A stretch of DNA of 31,070 bases from JAEDES01 sp964470055 (GCA_964470055.1 CAYXZZ010000009.1:1-31070), one strand, 5' to 3'. Numbered from the stretch's first letter, positions 15,103 to 22,669 are shown. Made by a program: numbers and translations. The notes: a model not told the origin generated them from the sequence alone.

Positions 15103-15148
15103 AAAAAAGAGTAGCTATCAACTGGACTTACGCCGTTAATAGCTACTC
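15103..15148 (-). promoter_or_regulatory. Leader hairpin with U-run before the CarD-like gene (attenuator-like)
   Basis: On the minus strand GAGTAGCTAT (15148-15139) pairs perfectly with ATAGCTACTC (15118-15109) around a 20-base loop, and is followed at once by TTTTTT (15108-15103), then the ribosome site AGGAGGG. This is an intrinsic terminator placed between promoter and start codon. The loop contains GGCGTAAGTCC. No known riboswitch was recognised. Confidence 0.65.
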
Positions 15149-15159
15149 GTTGTGCTTAT

Positions 15160-15188
15160 ATTATAACAAATTTTTTTAAAAATTTCTA
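15160..15188 (-). promoter_or_regulatory. Promoter of the CarD-like gene
   Basis: TATAAT on the minus strand (15165-15160) lies about 12 bases before the leader hairpin. The -35 at the expected distance (TTAGAA) is poor. Confidence 0.5.
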
Positions 15189-15222
15189 AGTAAAAATTAA
15201 GAAAAATTAAAATTAGAATAAA

Positions 15223-15261
15223 TTAGCACTCTTTGTTGACTTCTGCTAAAAAGAGTGCTAT
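15223..15261 (+). promoter_or_regulatory. CIRCE-like operator and promoter of htpG
   Basis: TTAGCACTC (15223-15231) and GAGTGCTA (15253-15260) are the two arms of the HrcA-binding CIRCE element, but separated by 21 bases instead of the usual 9. Between and within them lies a promoter: TTGACT (15237-15242), 16 bases, TATAAA (15259-15264). Repressor bound here would cover the -35 and -10. Confidence 0.65.
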
Positions 15262-15298
15262 AAATTAATTATAAAATGAAATTTATTGAGGAGATGAA

Positions 15299-17182
15299 AT
15301 GATGAAAAAACATGAATTTAAATCTGAGTCTAAGAGATTACTTGATTTAATGATTAATTCTATTTATACAAATAAAGATATATTTTTAAGAGAGTTGATT
15401 TCTAATGCGTCTGATGCTTTAGATAAACTATATTATCGTAGTTTAACTGATGAAAATGTTAAAGTAGAAAAGGATGATTTAGCAATTAATTTATCTTTTG
15501 ATAAGGATGCAAGAACAATTACTATTACTGATAATGGTTGTGGGATGACTAAAGAAGAACTTGAAAATAATTTAGGTACTATTGCGAAAAGTGGTTCTTT
15601 ATCATTTAAAGAAAATATGAGTAGTGAAGAAAAGGTTAATATTATTGGTCAATTTGGTGTTGGGTTTTATTCAGCATTTATGGTTGCGGATAAGATTACT
15701 GTTACAAGTAAATCAATAGATGAAAAAGAGGCTTATGTTTGGGAAAGTGAAGGAATAGATGGATTTACTATTACTGAAGGTAAGAAGAAAAAGAATGGTA
15801 CAGAAATTGTATTACATATTAAGGAAGATACTGATGAAGATGAATATAGTAAGTATTTAGAAGAATATGAGTTGCAAAAGTTAGTTAAAAAATATTCTGA
15901 TTATATTAGTTTTCCAATTAAGATGGAAGTTACACATCATGAGTTAGTAGATGAAGAAAAACATGAATATGAAGATCATAAGTGTGAAGAAACATTAAAT
16001 AGTATGGTTCCATTATGGAAAAAGAAAAAAGAAGATGTTAGTGATGATGATTATGATAATTTCTATATGGATAAATTTAGTGATTATGATAAACCATTAA
16101 AGGTAATTGCTTCTTCTGTTGAGGGAATGTGTTCTTATAAGGCTTTGTTATTTATACCAAGTCATGCTCCATATGATTATTATTCACAAGATTATAAGAA
16201 AGGTCTAAGTTTATATTCTAATGGAGTATTAATAATGGAGAAGTGTGAAGAGTTACTTCCTGATTATTTTAGTTTTGTAAAAGGGGTAGTTGATACTGAG
16301 GATATTTCACTTAATATTTCAAGAGAGATGTTACAAGAATCTCATAGTTTAAAATTGATTGCTAAAAACATTGAAGGTAAAATTCGTAAAGAATTAGAAG
16401 ATATGTTGAAAGAGGATTGTGAAAAATATGAATCTTTCTTTAAAACATTTGGGGTTCAAATAAAGTATGGAGTTTATAATAATTTTGGAGCAGATAAAGA
16501 CAAGTTAAAAGACTTAGTAATGTTTTATTCTTCAAAACGTGAAAAACTTGTTACTTTAAAAGAATATGTTAATAATATGAAGGAAGGTCAAGAAAAGATT
16601 TATTATGCATCTGGATCTTCAATTGAAAAAGTTAATGCTCTTCCACAAGTTGAGGCAGTAAAAGATAAAGAGTTTGATATTTTATATTTAACTGATTATG
16701 TTGATGAGTTTGCTGTTACAGCGATTCAATCTTATGAAGAAAAGAGTTTCCAAAATGTTGAAAATGGTGAATTAGACTTAGAGACTGAAGAAGAAAAGAA
16801 GACAACTGAAAAAGTAAATAAGGATAATAAAGATTTACTTAAAGATTTGGCTGAAGTTCTTGGAGAAGTTGAAGAAGTTAAGTTTACTAATAAATTAAAA
16901 GGACATCCTGTTTGTTTAACTAGTAAGGGTGATGTTTCAATTGAGATGCAAAAGGTTTTTGATGCAATGCCTAATGATATGGGAATTAAGGCTACTTTAG
17001 TACTTGAAATTAATGAAAAACATCCAATTAGTAAGAAGTTAAAAGAATTATATAAAGATGATAAGGAAGCATTTGATAAGTATGCTAAAATTTTATATAG
17101 TGAAGCAAGAATGATTGCAGGACTTCCTATTGAAAATCCAACTGAAATTTCAACATTAATTTGTGATGTTATTTCTAAGTAA
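15299..17182 (+). CDS. htpG: Hsp90-family molecular chaperone HtpG
   Basis: 627 aa, full family length. The N-terminal ATPase domain shows the GHKL motifs: LRELISNASDALDKL (catalytic Glu and the Asn of motif I), TDNGCGMTKEEL (motif II) and IIGQFGVGFYSAFM (motif III). The middle domain carries IPSHAPYDYYSQ and VDTEDISLNISREMLQE, and the C-terminal dimerisation part ends LPIENPTEISTLICDVISK. HtpG is a cytosolic ATP-dependent chaperone for late folding of client proteins under stress. GAGGAG lies 5 bases before ATG 15299; a second ATG follows directly. Transcribed alone between a CIRCE-like operator and a strong terminator, suggesting HrcA control. Confidence 0.97.
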   Translation: MMKKHEFKSESKRLLDLMINSIYTNKDIFLRELISNASDALDKLYYRSLTDENVKVEKDDLAINLSFDKDARTITITDNGCGMTKEELENNLGTIAKSGSLSFKENMSSEEKVNIIGQFGVGFYSAFMVADKITVTSKSIDEKEAYVWESEGIDGFTITEGKKKKNGTEIVLHIKEDTDEDEYSKYLEEYELQKLVKKYSDYISFPIKMEVTHHELVDEEKHEYEDHKCEETLNSMVPLWKKKKEDVSDDDYDNFYMDKFSDYDKPLKVIASSVEGMCSYKALLFIPSHAPYDYYSQDYKKGLSLYSNGVLIMEKCEELLPDYFSFVKGVVDTEDISLNISREMLQESHSLKLIAKNIEGKIRKELEDMLKEDCEKYESFFKTFGVQIKYGVYNNFGADKDKLKDLVMFYSSKREKLVTLKEYVNNMKEGQEKIYYASGSSIEKVNALPQVEAVKDKEFDILYLTDYVDEFAVTAIQSYEEKSFQNVENGELDLETEEEKKTTEKVNKDNKDLLKDLAEVLGEVEEVKFTNKLKGHPVCLTSKGDVSIEMQKVFDAMPNDMGIKATLVLEINEKHPISKKLKELYKDDKEAFDKYAKILYSEARMIAGLPIENPTEISTLICDVISK

Positions 17183-17185
17183 GAG

Positions 17186-17222
17186 AAAAAGAATGTTCTA
17201 TTGATTGGAACATTCTTTTTGT
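17186..17222 (+). terminator. Terminator of htpG
   Basis: AAAAAGAATGTTC (17186-17198) and GAACATTCTTTTT (17208-17220) form a long stem ending in a T-run. Confidence 0.88.
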
Positions 17223-17342
17223 GTAACGACTCCCAGATATGATATTGGATATTTATTAGTCTTGCATTTAAAAGTAAACTATATAAGTAAGAATAAAAGA
17301 CAAGATAAATTTTGCCGTATTGGTTGTTACCTCTCAAACTTT

Positions 17343-17501
17343 TTACTTTTTAGGTAGAGCTTTCTCTGTTCTCCATAGATTTAAATTCTGACAGTCGCTG
17401 CCGTACTCTGTTTTTCTTTTCTTTTTAATTTTGATAATGTAGTTTTCTTCATACATAATATTTATACTCGCATTGATATCCAGTTTATGGGATATTCTGG
17501 A
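17343..17501 (-). pseudogene. C-terminal remnant of an IS605-type TnpB (OrfB)
   Basis: A 52-residue open frame on the minus strand ending at TAA 17343-17345. It reads HKLDINASINIMYEE, matching the conserved D-x-N-A-x-N-I end of TnpB/OrfB, followed by the typical tail TEYGSDCQNLNLWRTEKAL. The frame is closed upstream by a stop at 17502-17504 and no further TnpB sequence is seen. TnpB is an RNA-guided nuclease of IS200/IS605 elements; only its last part survives here. Elsewhere between 17222 and 17658 I see only AT-rich DNA and short dyads. Confidence 0.7.
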
Positions 17502-17658
17502 TTAAAGTATAAAAATATAGTTTATATAAAAGTTTAAGAAAGATAATTTTTTAGATTAAAATGACAAAAGTAGTTGTTTAACTAGTTGCTTTTTTTGACA
17601 AAAAAATACCGATATTAATCGATATTTGTTACTTTATACATGGAAGGAAAGAAAATTT

Positions 17659-17998
17659 ATGGAAAAACAAAGACAAGACAAAATTATTGCACTAGTGGCA
17701 TTGATTATTGCGATAGTTGGATTATCTGTAGGTTTTGCGGCATTTTCAAATATTTTAACTATTTTCATCAAGTAGTACAAGTCAATTAACAGATCCAGTA
17801 ACTGCAACAGGAACAAATAATGCAACTGGAGAGGATGCAACTATTAGTGATACGACCATCTCTGGTTTAAAAGCTAACTTCACTGTACTAGTTCAAAGTG
17901 TAACTTATTATGGTTGTCCTGTTTGTATTGGAAATTATGTAGGATTTGATATTAATTATGTAATTTCACCTGATATTTATTATTATCAGTGCCCTTAA
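17659..17998 (+). pseudogene. Frameshifted surface-protein paralogue
   Basis: ATG 17659 follows GGAAGGA. The N-terminus MEKQRQDKIIALVALIIAIV is a membrane/signal segment closely like that of the gene at 18498, including the shared GFAAFS. The frame stops at a TAG at 17774, but one base less in the TTTT run near 17763 leads into SSSSTSQLTDPVTATGTNN and onward to TAA 17996-17998. The joined protein of about 112 residues has a short extracellular part with two cysteines (YYGCPVCIGNY). It lacks the long C-terminal domains of its neighbour. Broken by one base, or a sequencing error in a short T run. Confidence 0.65.
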
Positions 17999-18011
17999 TA
18001 GATTATTAAAG

Positions 18012-18045
18012 CACTATATTATAAAAACATAGTGATTTTTCTTTA
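18012..18045 (+). terminator. Hairpin terminator after the paralogue
   Basis: CACTAT (18012-18017) pairs with ATAGTG (18029-18034) and is followed by ATTTTTCTTT. Confidence 0.6.
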
Positions 18046-18140
18046 TATACTTTTTATGTTTATCGATTGGCTAGAAATAAAATAATTTATTAATATAGTT
18101 TATGTTATTTTTTGAATCTTTTATGTTTAGTATAGAAATG

Positions 18141-18180
18141 AAAAGAACTTTTAAATTTTTAATGTTAAAAGTTCTTTTTT
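18141..18180. terminator. Bidirectional terminator flanking the invertible segment
   Basis: AAAAGAACTTTTAA (18141-18154) and TTAAAAGTTCTTTT (18165-18178) form a 14-bp stem with A and T flanks. It lies 9 bases left of the left inverted site and would stop transcripts from the leftward promoter inside the segment. Confidence 0.82.
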
Positions 18181-18188
18181 TGACGGCG

Positions 18189-18478
18189 ATATATAAAGTT
18201 CTCTACTTTATATATCTTCAATTAATACAATTATAACAAGGGTTTTCATAAAAGTAAATTACAAATTTCGAAAATTTTCGACCACTTGTAAAATCAACGT
18301 TTTAACAGCATTTTTTTTCTTTATCGCCGTCAACTTTTTTTGATTTTTTCATTAATATCAACGCGTTTTATCAGAAATACAAAAATATTATCCGTCAAAA
18401 TAAGCCGTCAATTTTTCTGAATTCGTTATATATCAATGAAATCATAACAAAATATATAAAGTAGAGAACTTTGTATAT
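18189..18478. other. Putative invertible promoter segment
   Basis: Two 27-bp sites in inverted orientation bound 236 bases. The left site (18189-18215) is ATATATAAAG-TTCTCTA-CTTTATATAT. The right site (18452-18478) is ATATATAAAG-TAGAGAA-CTTTGTATAT. Their asymmetric 7-base centres are exact reverse complements, and each site has palindromic 10-11 base arms (one mismatch in the right site). This is the form of tyrosine-recombinase crossover sites used in phase-variable switches. The segment ends 20 bases before the start codon of the surface protein. No recombinase gene lies beside it. The segment holds no gene. Confidence 0.72.
18230..18258 (-). promoter_or_regulatory. Promoter inside the invertible segment, now facing left
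   Basis: Minus strand: TTTACT (18258-18253), 17 bases, then TGTTATAAT (18238-18230), an extended -10. It points to the terminator at 18141-18178. After inversion it would lie near 18432 and read into the gene at 18498 with a leader of about 54 bases. Confidence 0.65.
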
Positions 18479-18497
18479 TAGGAGGTAATTGGAAATT

Positions 18498-20027
18498 ATG
18501 GAAAAGTATAGAAGACAAAAGATGATTATAATTATTGCGTTGATTGTTACTATTGCAGGTTTGTCAATTGGTTTTGCGGCATTTTCAGAAATATTCAAAG
18601 TCAGTTCATCAGCATCAGTAACACCAAATGCATCAACATTTAGTGTAAAGTTTTCGACAAAACAAGATGAGCTTGATGAATCAGAAGTTGCACCTTCTGA
18701 TTTTTCAACGGGCGTAACGGCTGCAAATGGGATTATTAATAATACTACAACGCCAATAATAAGTGAGTTGTCTGCTGTTTTTACTGCACCGGGGCAATAT
18801 GTTGAATATACCTTTTACGCACGTAATGAAGGTGAATATGTTGCTTATTTAAACAGTATTAATTTTAATGGAGAAAAAACTTGTACTGGAGGGGATGATG
18901 CGACAGACTCATTAGTTCAATCTGCTTGTACTGCGATTGAAATTACTTTATCAGTTGCGGGAACAGAGTATAGTGAAACAACTACAATTGTGGGACATTC
19001 TTTAGAAAAAGATACTGGTGAAGAGATTAAAGTTAGAATTAGTTATGACATTTTAGGAGATAGAGCCGATGGAGAATTTAGTGTAAACTTTGGAAGTATT
19101 TCAATGATTTATTCATCAATGGATGATTCAACTTTTATGCCGTCATTAGGTGTGAGTTCTAATGTGAATACAATAAATTATCAAATGATGAAAAATTCTC
19201 AATTAGATGTGAGTGTAGATTTTAGTGTTACTCCTGATACAGGTGTATATGTAGTAAGTAGTACAGTTAATGATACTAATCCAATATATTACTATCGAGG
19301 AGCAGTAACAAATAATAATGTATTATTTGCGAATTTCTGTTGGAAGATAGTCAGAACGACAGAAACAGGCGGAGTAAAATTGGTATATAATGGAACTGCG
19401 AGTGATGGACAATGTAATGGAACGTCACCAACAATTGGTACAAGTGCATTTAATTCAAGTTATTCATCAATAGATGATGTAAGATATGTCTATGCAAACG
19501 GAACAAATTCAACCATCAAAGGAGTAGTAGATGCATGGTATGCATCAAATATGACAACATATACAAGTCAATTAGAGGATACGCCATGGTGCAATGATCG
19601 AAGCGTAGCAAGTACAAGTGGATCTAATACATATTTTGGAGCATATGGTAGATTGATAACAAATAAGTCGCCTAGCTTAGACTGTGAAAGTGATTATCAA
19701 TTAACAGTAGCATCAACAGATACAGATAAACATTTACTATATCCAGTAGCCTTATTAACAGCGGATGAATATGCTTTAGCAGGAAGTGGGACAGGGTCAA
19801 ACTATAGCACTACTGCTTATCTATATACAGGGTCGGCACAGTGGTCTTTGTCGCCGTATTTCTTCAACGGCATCAGCGCTCTCGGGTTCTTCGTGTCTTC
19901 GTCTGGCCTATTGAGCGTCAGCTACGTGAACAACGCTTTCGGCGTTCGTCCGTCGGTTTCACTTCAACCCGGAACAAATATTATAGGCGGAGAAGGAAGT
20001 ACATCTAAACCGTATATTGTGGAGTAG
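18498..20027 (+). CDS. Secreted or anchored surface protein with a variable-region-like C-terminus
   Basis: 509 aa from ATG 18498; the in-frame TTG at 18489 sits only 3 bases from AGGAGG, and the paralogue at 17659 starts at the same place. Residues about 8-30 form a signal/membrane segment ending GFAAFS. Residues 35-200 look like an all-beta domain similar to SipW-dependent TasA/CalY-type proteins (EYTFYARNEGEYVAYLNSI). The middle third is rich in Ser, Thr, Asn and Tyr. The C-terminal 60 residues (WSLSPYFFNGISALGFF... GVRPSVSL) resemble the C-type-lectin-like ending of proteins diversified by retroelements in gut Bacillota. Base composition jumps there. Expression probably depends on the invertible segment upstream. 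Confidence 0.75.
   Translation: MEKYRRQKMIIIIALIVTIAGLSIGFAAFSEIFKVSSSASVTPNASTFSVKFSTKQDELDESEVAPSDFSTGVTAANGIINNTTTPIISELSAVFTAPGQYVEYTFYARNEGEYVAYLNSINFNGEKTCTGGDDATDSLVQSACTAIEITLSVAGTEYSETTTIVGHSLEKDTGEEIKVRISYDILGDRADGEFSVNFGSISMIYSSMDDSTFMPSLGVSSNVNTINYQMMKNSQLDVSVDFSVTPDTGVYVVSSTVNDTNPIYYYRGAVTNNNVLFANFCWKIVRTTETGGVKLVYNGTASDGQCNGTSPTIGTSAFNSSYSSIDDVRYVYANGTNSTIKGVVDAWYASNMTTYTSQLEDTPWCNDRSVASTSGSNTYFGAYGRLITNKSPSLDCESDYQLTVASTDTDKHLLYPVALLTADEYALAGSGTGSNYSTTAYLYTGSAQWSLSPYFFNGISALGFFVSSSGLLSVSYVNNAFGVRPSVSLQPGTNIIGGEGSTSKPYIVE
19831..19972 (+). other. GC-rich, adenine-poor variable-region-like segment
   Basis: 33 of 60 bases at 19861-19920 are G or C, and only 7 are A, against a very AT-rich surrounding gene. 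Codons change from AGA/CCA/TCA types to CGT, CCG, TCG and many NNC codons (TTC AAC GGC ATC AGC ... CTC ... TTC TTC; AGC GTC AGC TAC ... AAC AAC). An NNC pattern at surface positions is what adenine-specific mutagenesis of AAC codons gives in a diversity-generating retroelement. No template copy or reverse transcriptase lies in this window. Confidence 0.55.
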
Positions 20028-20062
20028 TGCTATGTGTTCCGCACTCTTGACTTTGCGATAGC

Positions 20063-20086
20063 GCCCACGAAAACCCTTTCGTGGGC
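20063..20086. repeat. 10-bp stem, 4-base loop hairpin downstream of the variable segment
   Basis: GCCCACGAAA (20063-20072) and TTTCGTGGGC (20077-20086) pair perfectly around ACCC. There is no T-run after it, so it is not an intrinsic terminator. Size and position, about 90 bases after the variable segment, recall the hairpin/cruciform that promotes retrohoming in diversity-generating retroelements. Confidence 0.6.
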
Positions 20087-20149
20087 TATGAAATAAAATA
20101 TAATGAGTAGATGAGATAGCGAATTATTGAATTTAAGTATGAGATGTTT

Positions 20150-20188
20150 GATGAGTTGGCGACTGTGGAGCCAACTCATCTTTTTTTT
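20150..20188 (+). terminator. Terminator 1 after the surface-protein gene
   Basis: GATGAGTTGGC (20150-20160) pairs with GCCAACTCATC (20170-20180), followed by eight T. Confidence 0.9.
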
Positions 20189-20196
20189 GAGATAAT

Positions 20197-20234
20197 AGTG
20201 GCAGTGAAATTTTCACTGCCACTAGATTTTTTTT
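20197..20234 (+). terminator. Terminator 2 after the surface-protein gene
   Basis: AGTGGCAGTGAAA (20197-20209) pairs with TTTCACTGCCACT (20211-20223), then TAGA and eight T. Two terminators in a row isolate the phosphoketolase promoter from the variable surface gene. Confidence 0.85.
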
Positions 20235-20242
20235 GTAATTTA

Positions 20243-20271
20243 TTATCAAAATTCATAAATGATGATATAAT
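20243..20271 (+). promoter_or_regulatory. Promoter of the phosphoketolase gene
   Basis: TTATCA (20243-20248), 17 bases, TATAAT (20266-20271) with a TGA extension. AGGGAGG (20281-20287) is the ribosome site for ATG 20298. Confidence 0.75.
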
Positions 20272-20297
20272 AATTATATTAGGGAGGCTAGTTTTGT

Positions 20298-22631
20298 ATG
20301 GCAGTTTTATCAAAAAAAGAATTAAATAGAATGGATGCTTATTTTAGAGCGTTAAATTATTTATCAGTTGCACAATTATATTTACTTGATAATCCTTTAT
20401 TGAAACGTGAATTATTAATTACTGATGTTAAGCCCAATGTAGTTGGACATTGGGGTACTGCTCCAGGGCAGAATTTTATTTATATGCATTTAAATAGAGT
20501 TATTAAGAAGTTTAATTTAAAAATGATTTATTTATCTGGACCTGGTCATGGTGGGCAAGCAATGATTGCAAATAATTATTTAGAAGGAGTTTATACTAGA
20601 TTTTATCCTGAGATAACAGAGGATGAAGAGGGACTAAAAAAACTTTGTAAACAGTTTAGTTTTCCTGGAGGAGTAAGTAGTCATGTGGCTCCAGAGACAC
20701 CTGGTTCAATTCATGAAGGTGGAGAACTTGGTTATAGTTTGTCTCATGCTGCTGGAGCGGTACTTGATAATAGTGATTTGATTGCTGCTTGTGTTGTTGG
20801 AGATGGTGAGGCTGAAACTGGTCCTCTTGCTGCTAGTTGGAATATTAATAAATTCTTAAATAGAAAGACTGATGGAGTTGTTTTGCCGATTCTTCATCGT
20901 AATGGTTATAAGATTGCTAATCCGACTGTTATAGGTAGAATGAGTGAAGATGAATTAGAAGATTTATTTTATGGATATGGTTGGAAGCCTTACTTTGTAA
21001 CGGGATCTAATACTTTGAAAATGCATGAAGATATGGCTAAAGTTTTAGATAAAGTAGTTAGTGATATTAAGAAAATTAAAGAGACTGGTAAGGGTACTTA
21101 TCCAATGATTATTCTTACTACGCCTAAAGGCTGGACTGGTCCTAAAGAGATTGATGATAAAAAGATTGAAGGCAGTTTTAGAGCACATCAAGTTCCTATT
21201 ACTATAAGTCGAGATAATCCTGTTAATTTGCCTTTATTGGAAAAATGGTTAAGAAGTTATAAACCTGAAGAACTTTTTGAACTTAATGGAAAACTTCGAA
21301 AAGAGTTAAAAGAATTATGTCCTGCACCTTCTAAGTGTATGGGAGCAAGTCCATATGCGAATGGTGGATTATTATTAAAAGATATTATTGTTCCTAGGTG
21401 GGAAGATTATACTTTAGATATAAAGAAACATGGAGAAATTATTTCACAAGATACAATGAATCTTGGTAATTATATTAGAGATGTTTTTAAGTTAAACGAT
21501 AAAAACAAGAATTTTAGAATATTTGGTCCGGATGAGGCTTTATCAAATCGATTTAATCATATATTTGAGACAACTAATAGAACTTGGAATTATAAGACAT
21601 TGAAGAATGATGAGTTTCTTTCTAGTGATGGAAGAGTGATGGATTCTTATTTGTCTGAGCATGTATGTCAAGGAATGTTAGAGGGATATTTATTAACTGG
21701 TAGACATGGTTTTATTCATAGTTATGAGGCTTTTGTTAGAATAGTTGATTCTATGGCTAGTCAACATGCGAAGTGGTTAAAAGTATGTAATCAAATTTCT
21801 TGGAGAGCACCAATTGCATCGCTTAACTTTATGTTGGTGTCACATGTTTTTCAACAAGATCATAATGGTTATACACATCAAGATCCAGGTTTTTTAAATC
21901 ATTTAGTTACTAAAAAAGCAGATGTTGTGAGAATGTATTTACCACCGGATACAAATTGTTTATTATCTTGTTTTGATCATTGTATTAAGACTAAGAATTA
22001 TATAAATGTAATTGTTGCTTCTAAACATCCTAGACCACAATGGTTAACAATGGCAGAGGCTAAAGAACATTGTACTAAAGGTGTTGGGATTTGGAAATTT
22101 GCTAGTAATGATGAGGGAGATCCAGATATTATAATGGCTTGTTGTGGAGAAACACCAACGTTAGAGACTCTTGCAGCGGTGGATATTTTGAGAAAGTATG
22201 TTAAAGGTATAAAAATTAGAGTTGTTAATGTGGTTGATTTAATGAAACTTCAATCTAATTTGACACATCCGCATGGAATGACTGATGAAGAGTATGATTC
22301 AATCTTTACGAAAGATACACCAATTATTTTTAATTTTCATGGTTATCCTTCATTGATACATCAGTTGGTATATAAAAGAGAAAATCGTGATATTCATGTT
22401 CATGGATATAAAGAAGAAGGAACTATTACAACAACATTTGATATTCGTGTACAAAATGAAATTGATAGATTCCATTTAGTTATGGATGCTTTAAGAAGAA
22501 TTCCACGTTATGCTAATACGTCTAAATCTTTAGTTGATTGGTGTTTACAAATGCTTGTTAAACATAGGGAATATATTTCTGAAAATGGGGAAGATATGCC
22601 ATATATTAGAGATTGGAAATGGAGTGAATAA
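20298..22631 (+). CDS. xfp: Xylulose-5-phosphate/fructose-6-phosphate phosphoketolase
   Basis: 777 aa, near the usual 790-830. This thiamine-diphosphate enzyme splits xylulose-5-phosphate (and often fructose-6-phosphate) with phosphate into acetyl phosphate plus glyceraldehyde-3-phosphate or erythrose-4-phosphate, the key step of heterolactic and bifid-type fermentation. Seen in the sequence: GHWGTAPGQNFIYMHLNR, SGPGHGGQAM, the phosphoketolase signature region EGGELGYSLSHAAGAVLDN with the diphosphate-binding GDGEAETGPLAASWNINKF, and HQDPGFLNH and FNFHGYP in the later domains. It is a single-gene unit with its own promoter and terminator. Presence suggests fermentative sugar use yielding acetate. 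Confidence 0.96.
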   Translation: MAVLSKKELNRMDAYFRALNYLSVAQLYLLDNPLLKRELLITDVKPNVVGHWGTAPGQNFIYMHLNRVIKKFNLKMIYLSGPGHGGQAMIANNYLEGVYTRFYPEITEDEEGLKKLCKQFSFPGGVSSHVAPETPGSIHEGGELGYSLSHAAGAVLDNSDLIAACVVGDGEAETGPLAASWNINKFLNRKTDGVVLPILHRNGYKIANPTVIGRMSEDELEDLFYGYGWKPYFVTGSNTLKMHEDMAKVLDKVVSDIKKIKETGKGTYPMIILTTPKGWTGPKEIDDKKIEGSFRAHQVPITISRDNPVNLPLLEKWLRSYKPEELFELNGKLRKELKELCPAPSKCMGASPYANGGLLLKDIIVPRWEDYTLDIKKHGEIISQDTMNLGNYIRDVFKLNDKNKNFRIFGPDEALSNRFNHIFETTNRTWNYKTLKNDEFLSSDGRVMDSYLSEHVCQGMLEGYLLTGRHGFIHSYEAFVRIVDSMASQHAKWLKVCNQISWRAPIASLNFMLVSHVFQQDHNGYTHQDPGFLNHLVTKKADVVRMYLPPDTNCLLSCFDHCIKTKNYINVIVASKHPRPQWLTMAEAKEHCTKGVGIWKFASNDEGDPDIIMACCGETPTLETLAAVDILRKYVKGIKIRVVNVVDLMKLQSNLTHPHGMTDEEYDSIFTKDTPIIFNFHGYPSLIHQLVYKRENRDIHVHGYKEEGTITTTFDIRVQNEIDRFHLVMDALRRIPRYANTSKSLVDWCLQMLVKHREYISENGEDMPYIRDWKWSE

Positions 22632-22661
22632 AGGGATTTTATGTGAAAAAGTCTCTTTTTT
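22631..22661 (+). terminator. Terminator of the phosphoketolase gene
   Basis: AAGGGATTTT (22631-22640) pairs with AAAGTCTCTT (22648-22657), with two G-U pairs, ending in a T-run. Confidence 0.7.
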
Positions 22662-22669
22662 GGTTCTTC

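Noticed and set aside
16732..17337. A 201-residue minus-strand open frame over the end of htpG
   Set aside because: Shadow of htpG with no ribosome site; it also crosses the htpG terminator.
18189..18215. Left inverted site read as a simple transcription terminator hairpin
   Set aside because: Its arms are all A/T with one G-C pair or two, there is no T-run, and an exact inverted copy with a complementary centre exists 236 bases away.
20144..20329. A 61-residue plus-strand open frame between the surface protein and the phosphoketolase
   Set aside because: It runs through two terminators and the phosphoketolase promoter and overlaps that gene's start.
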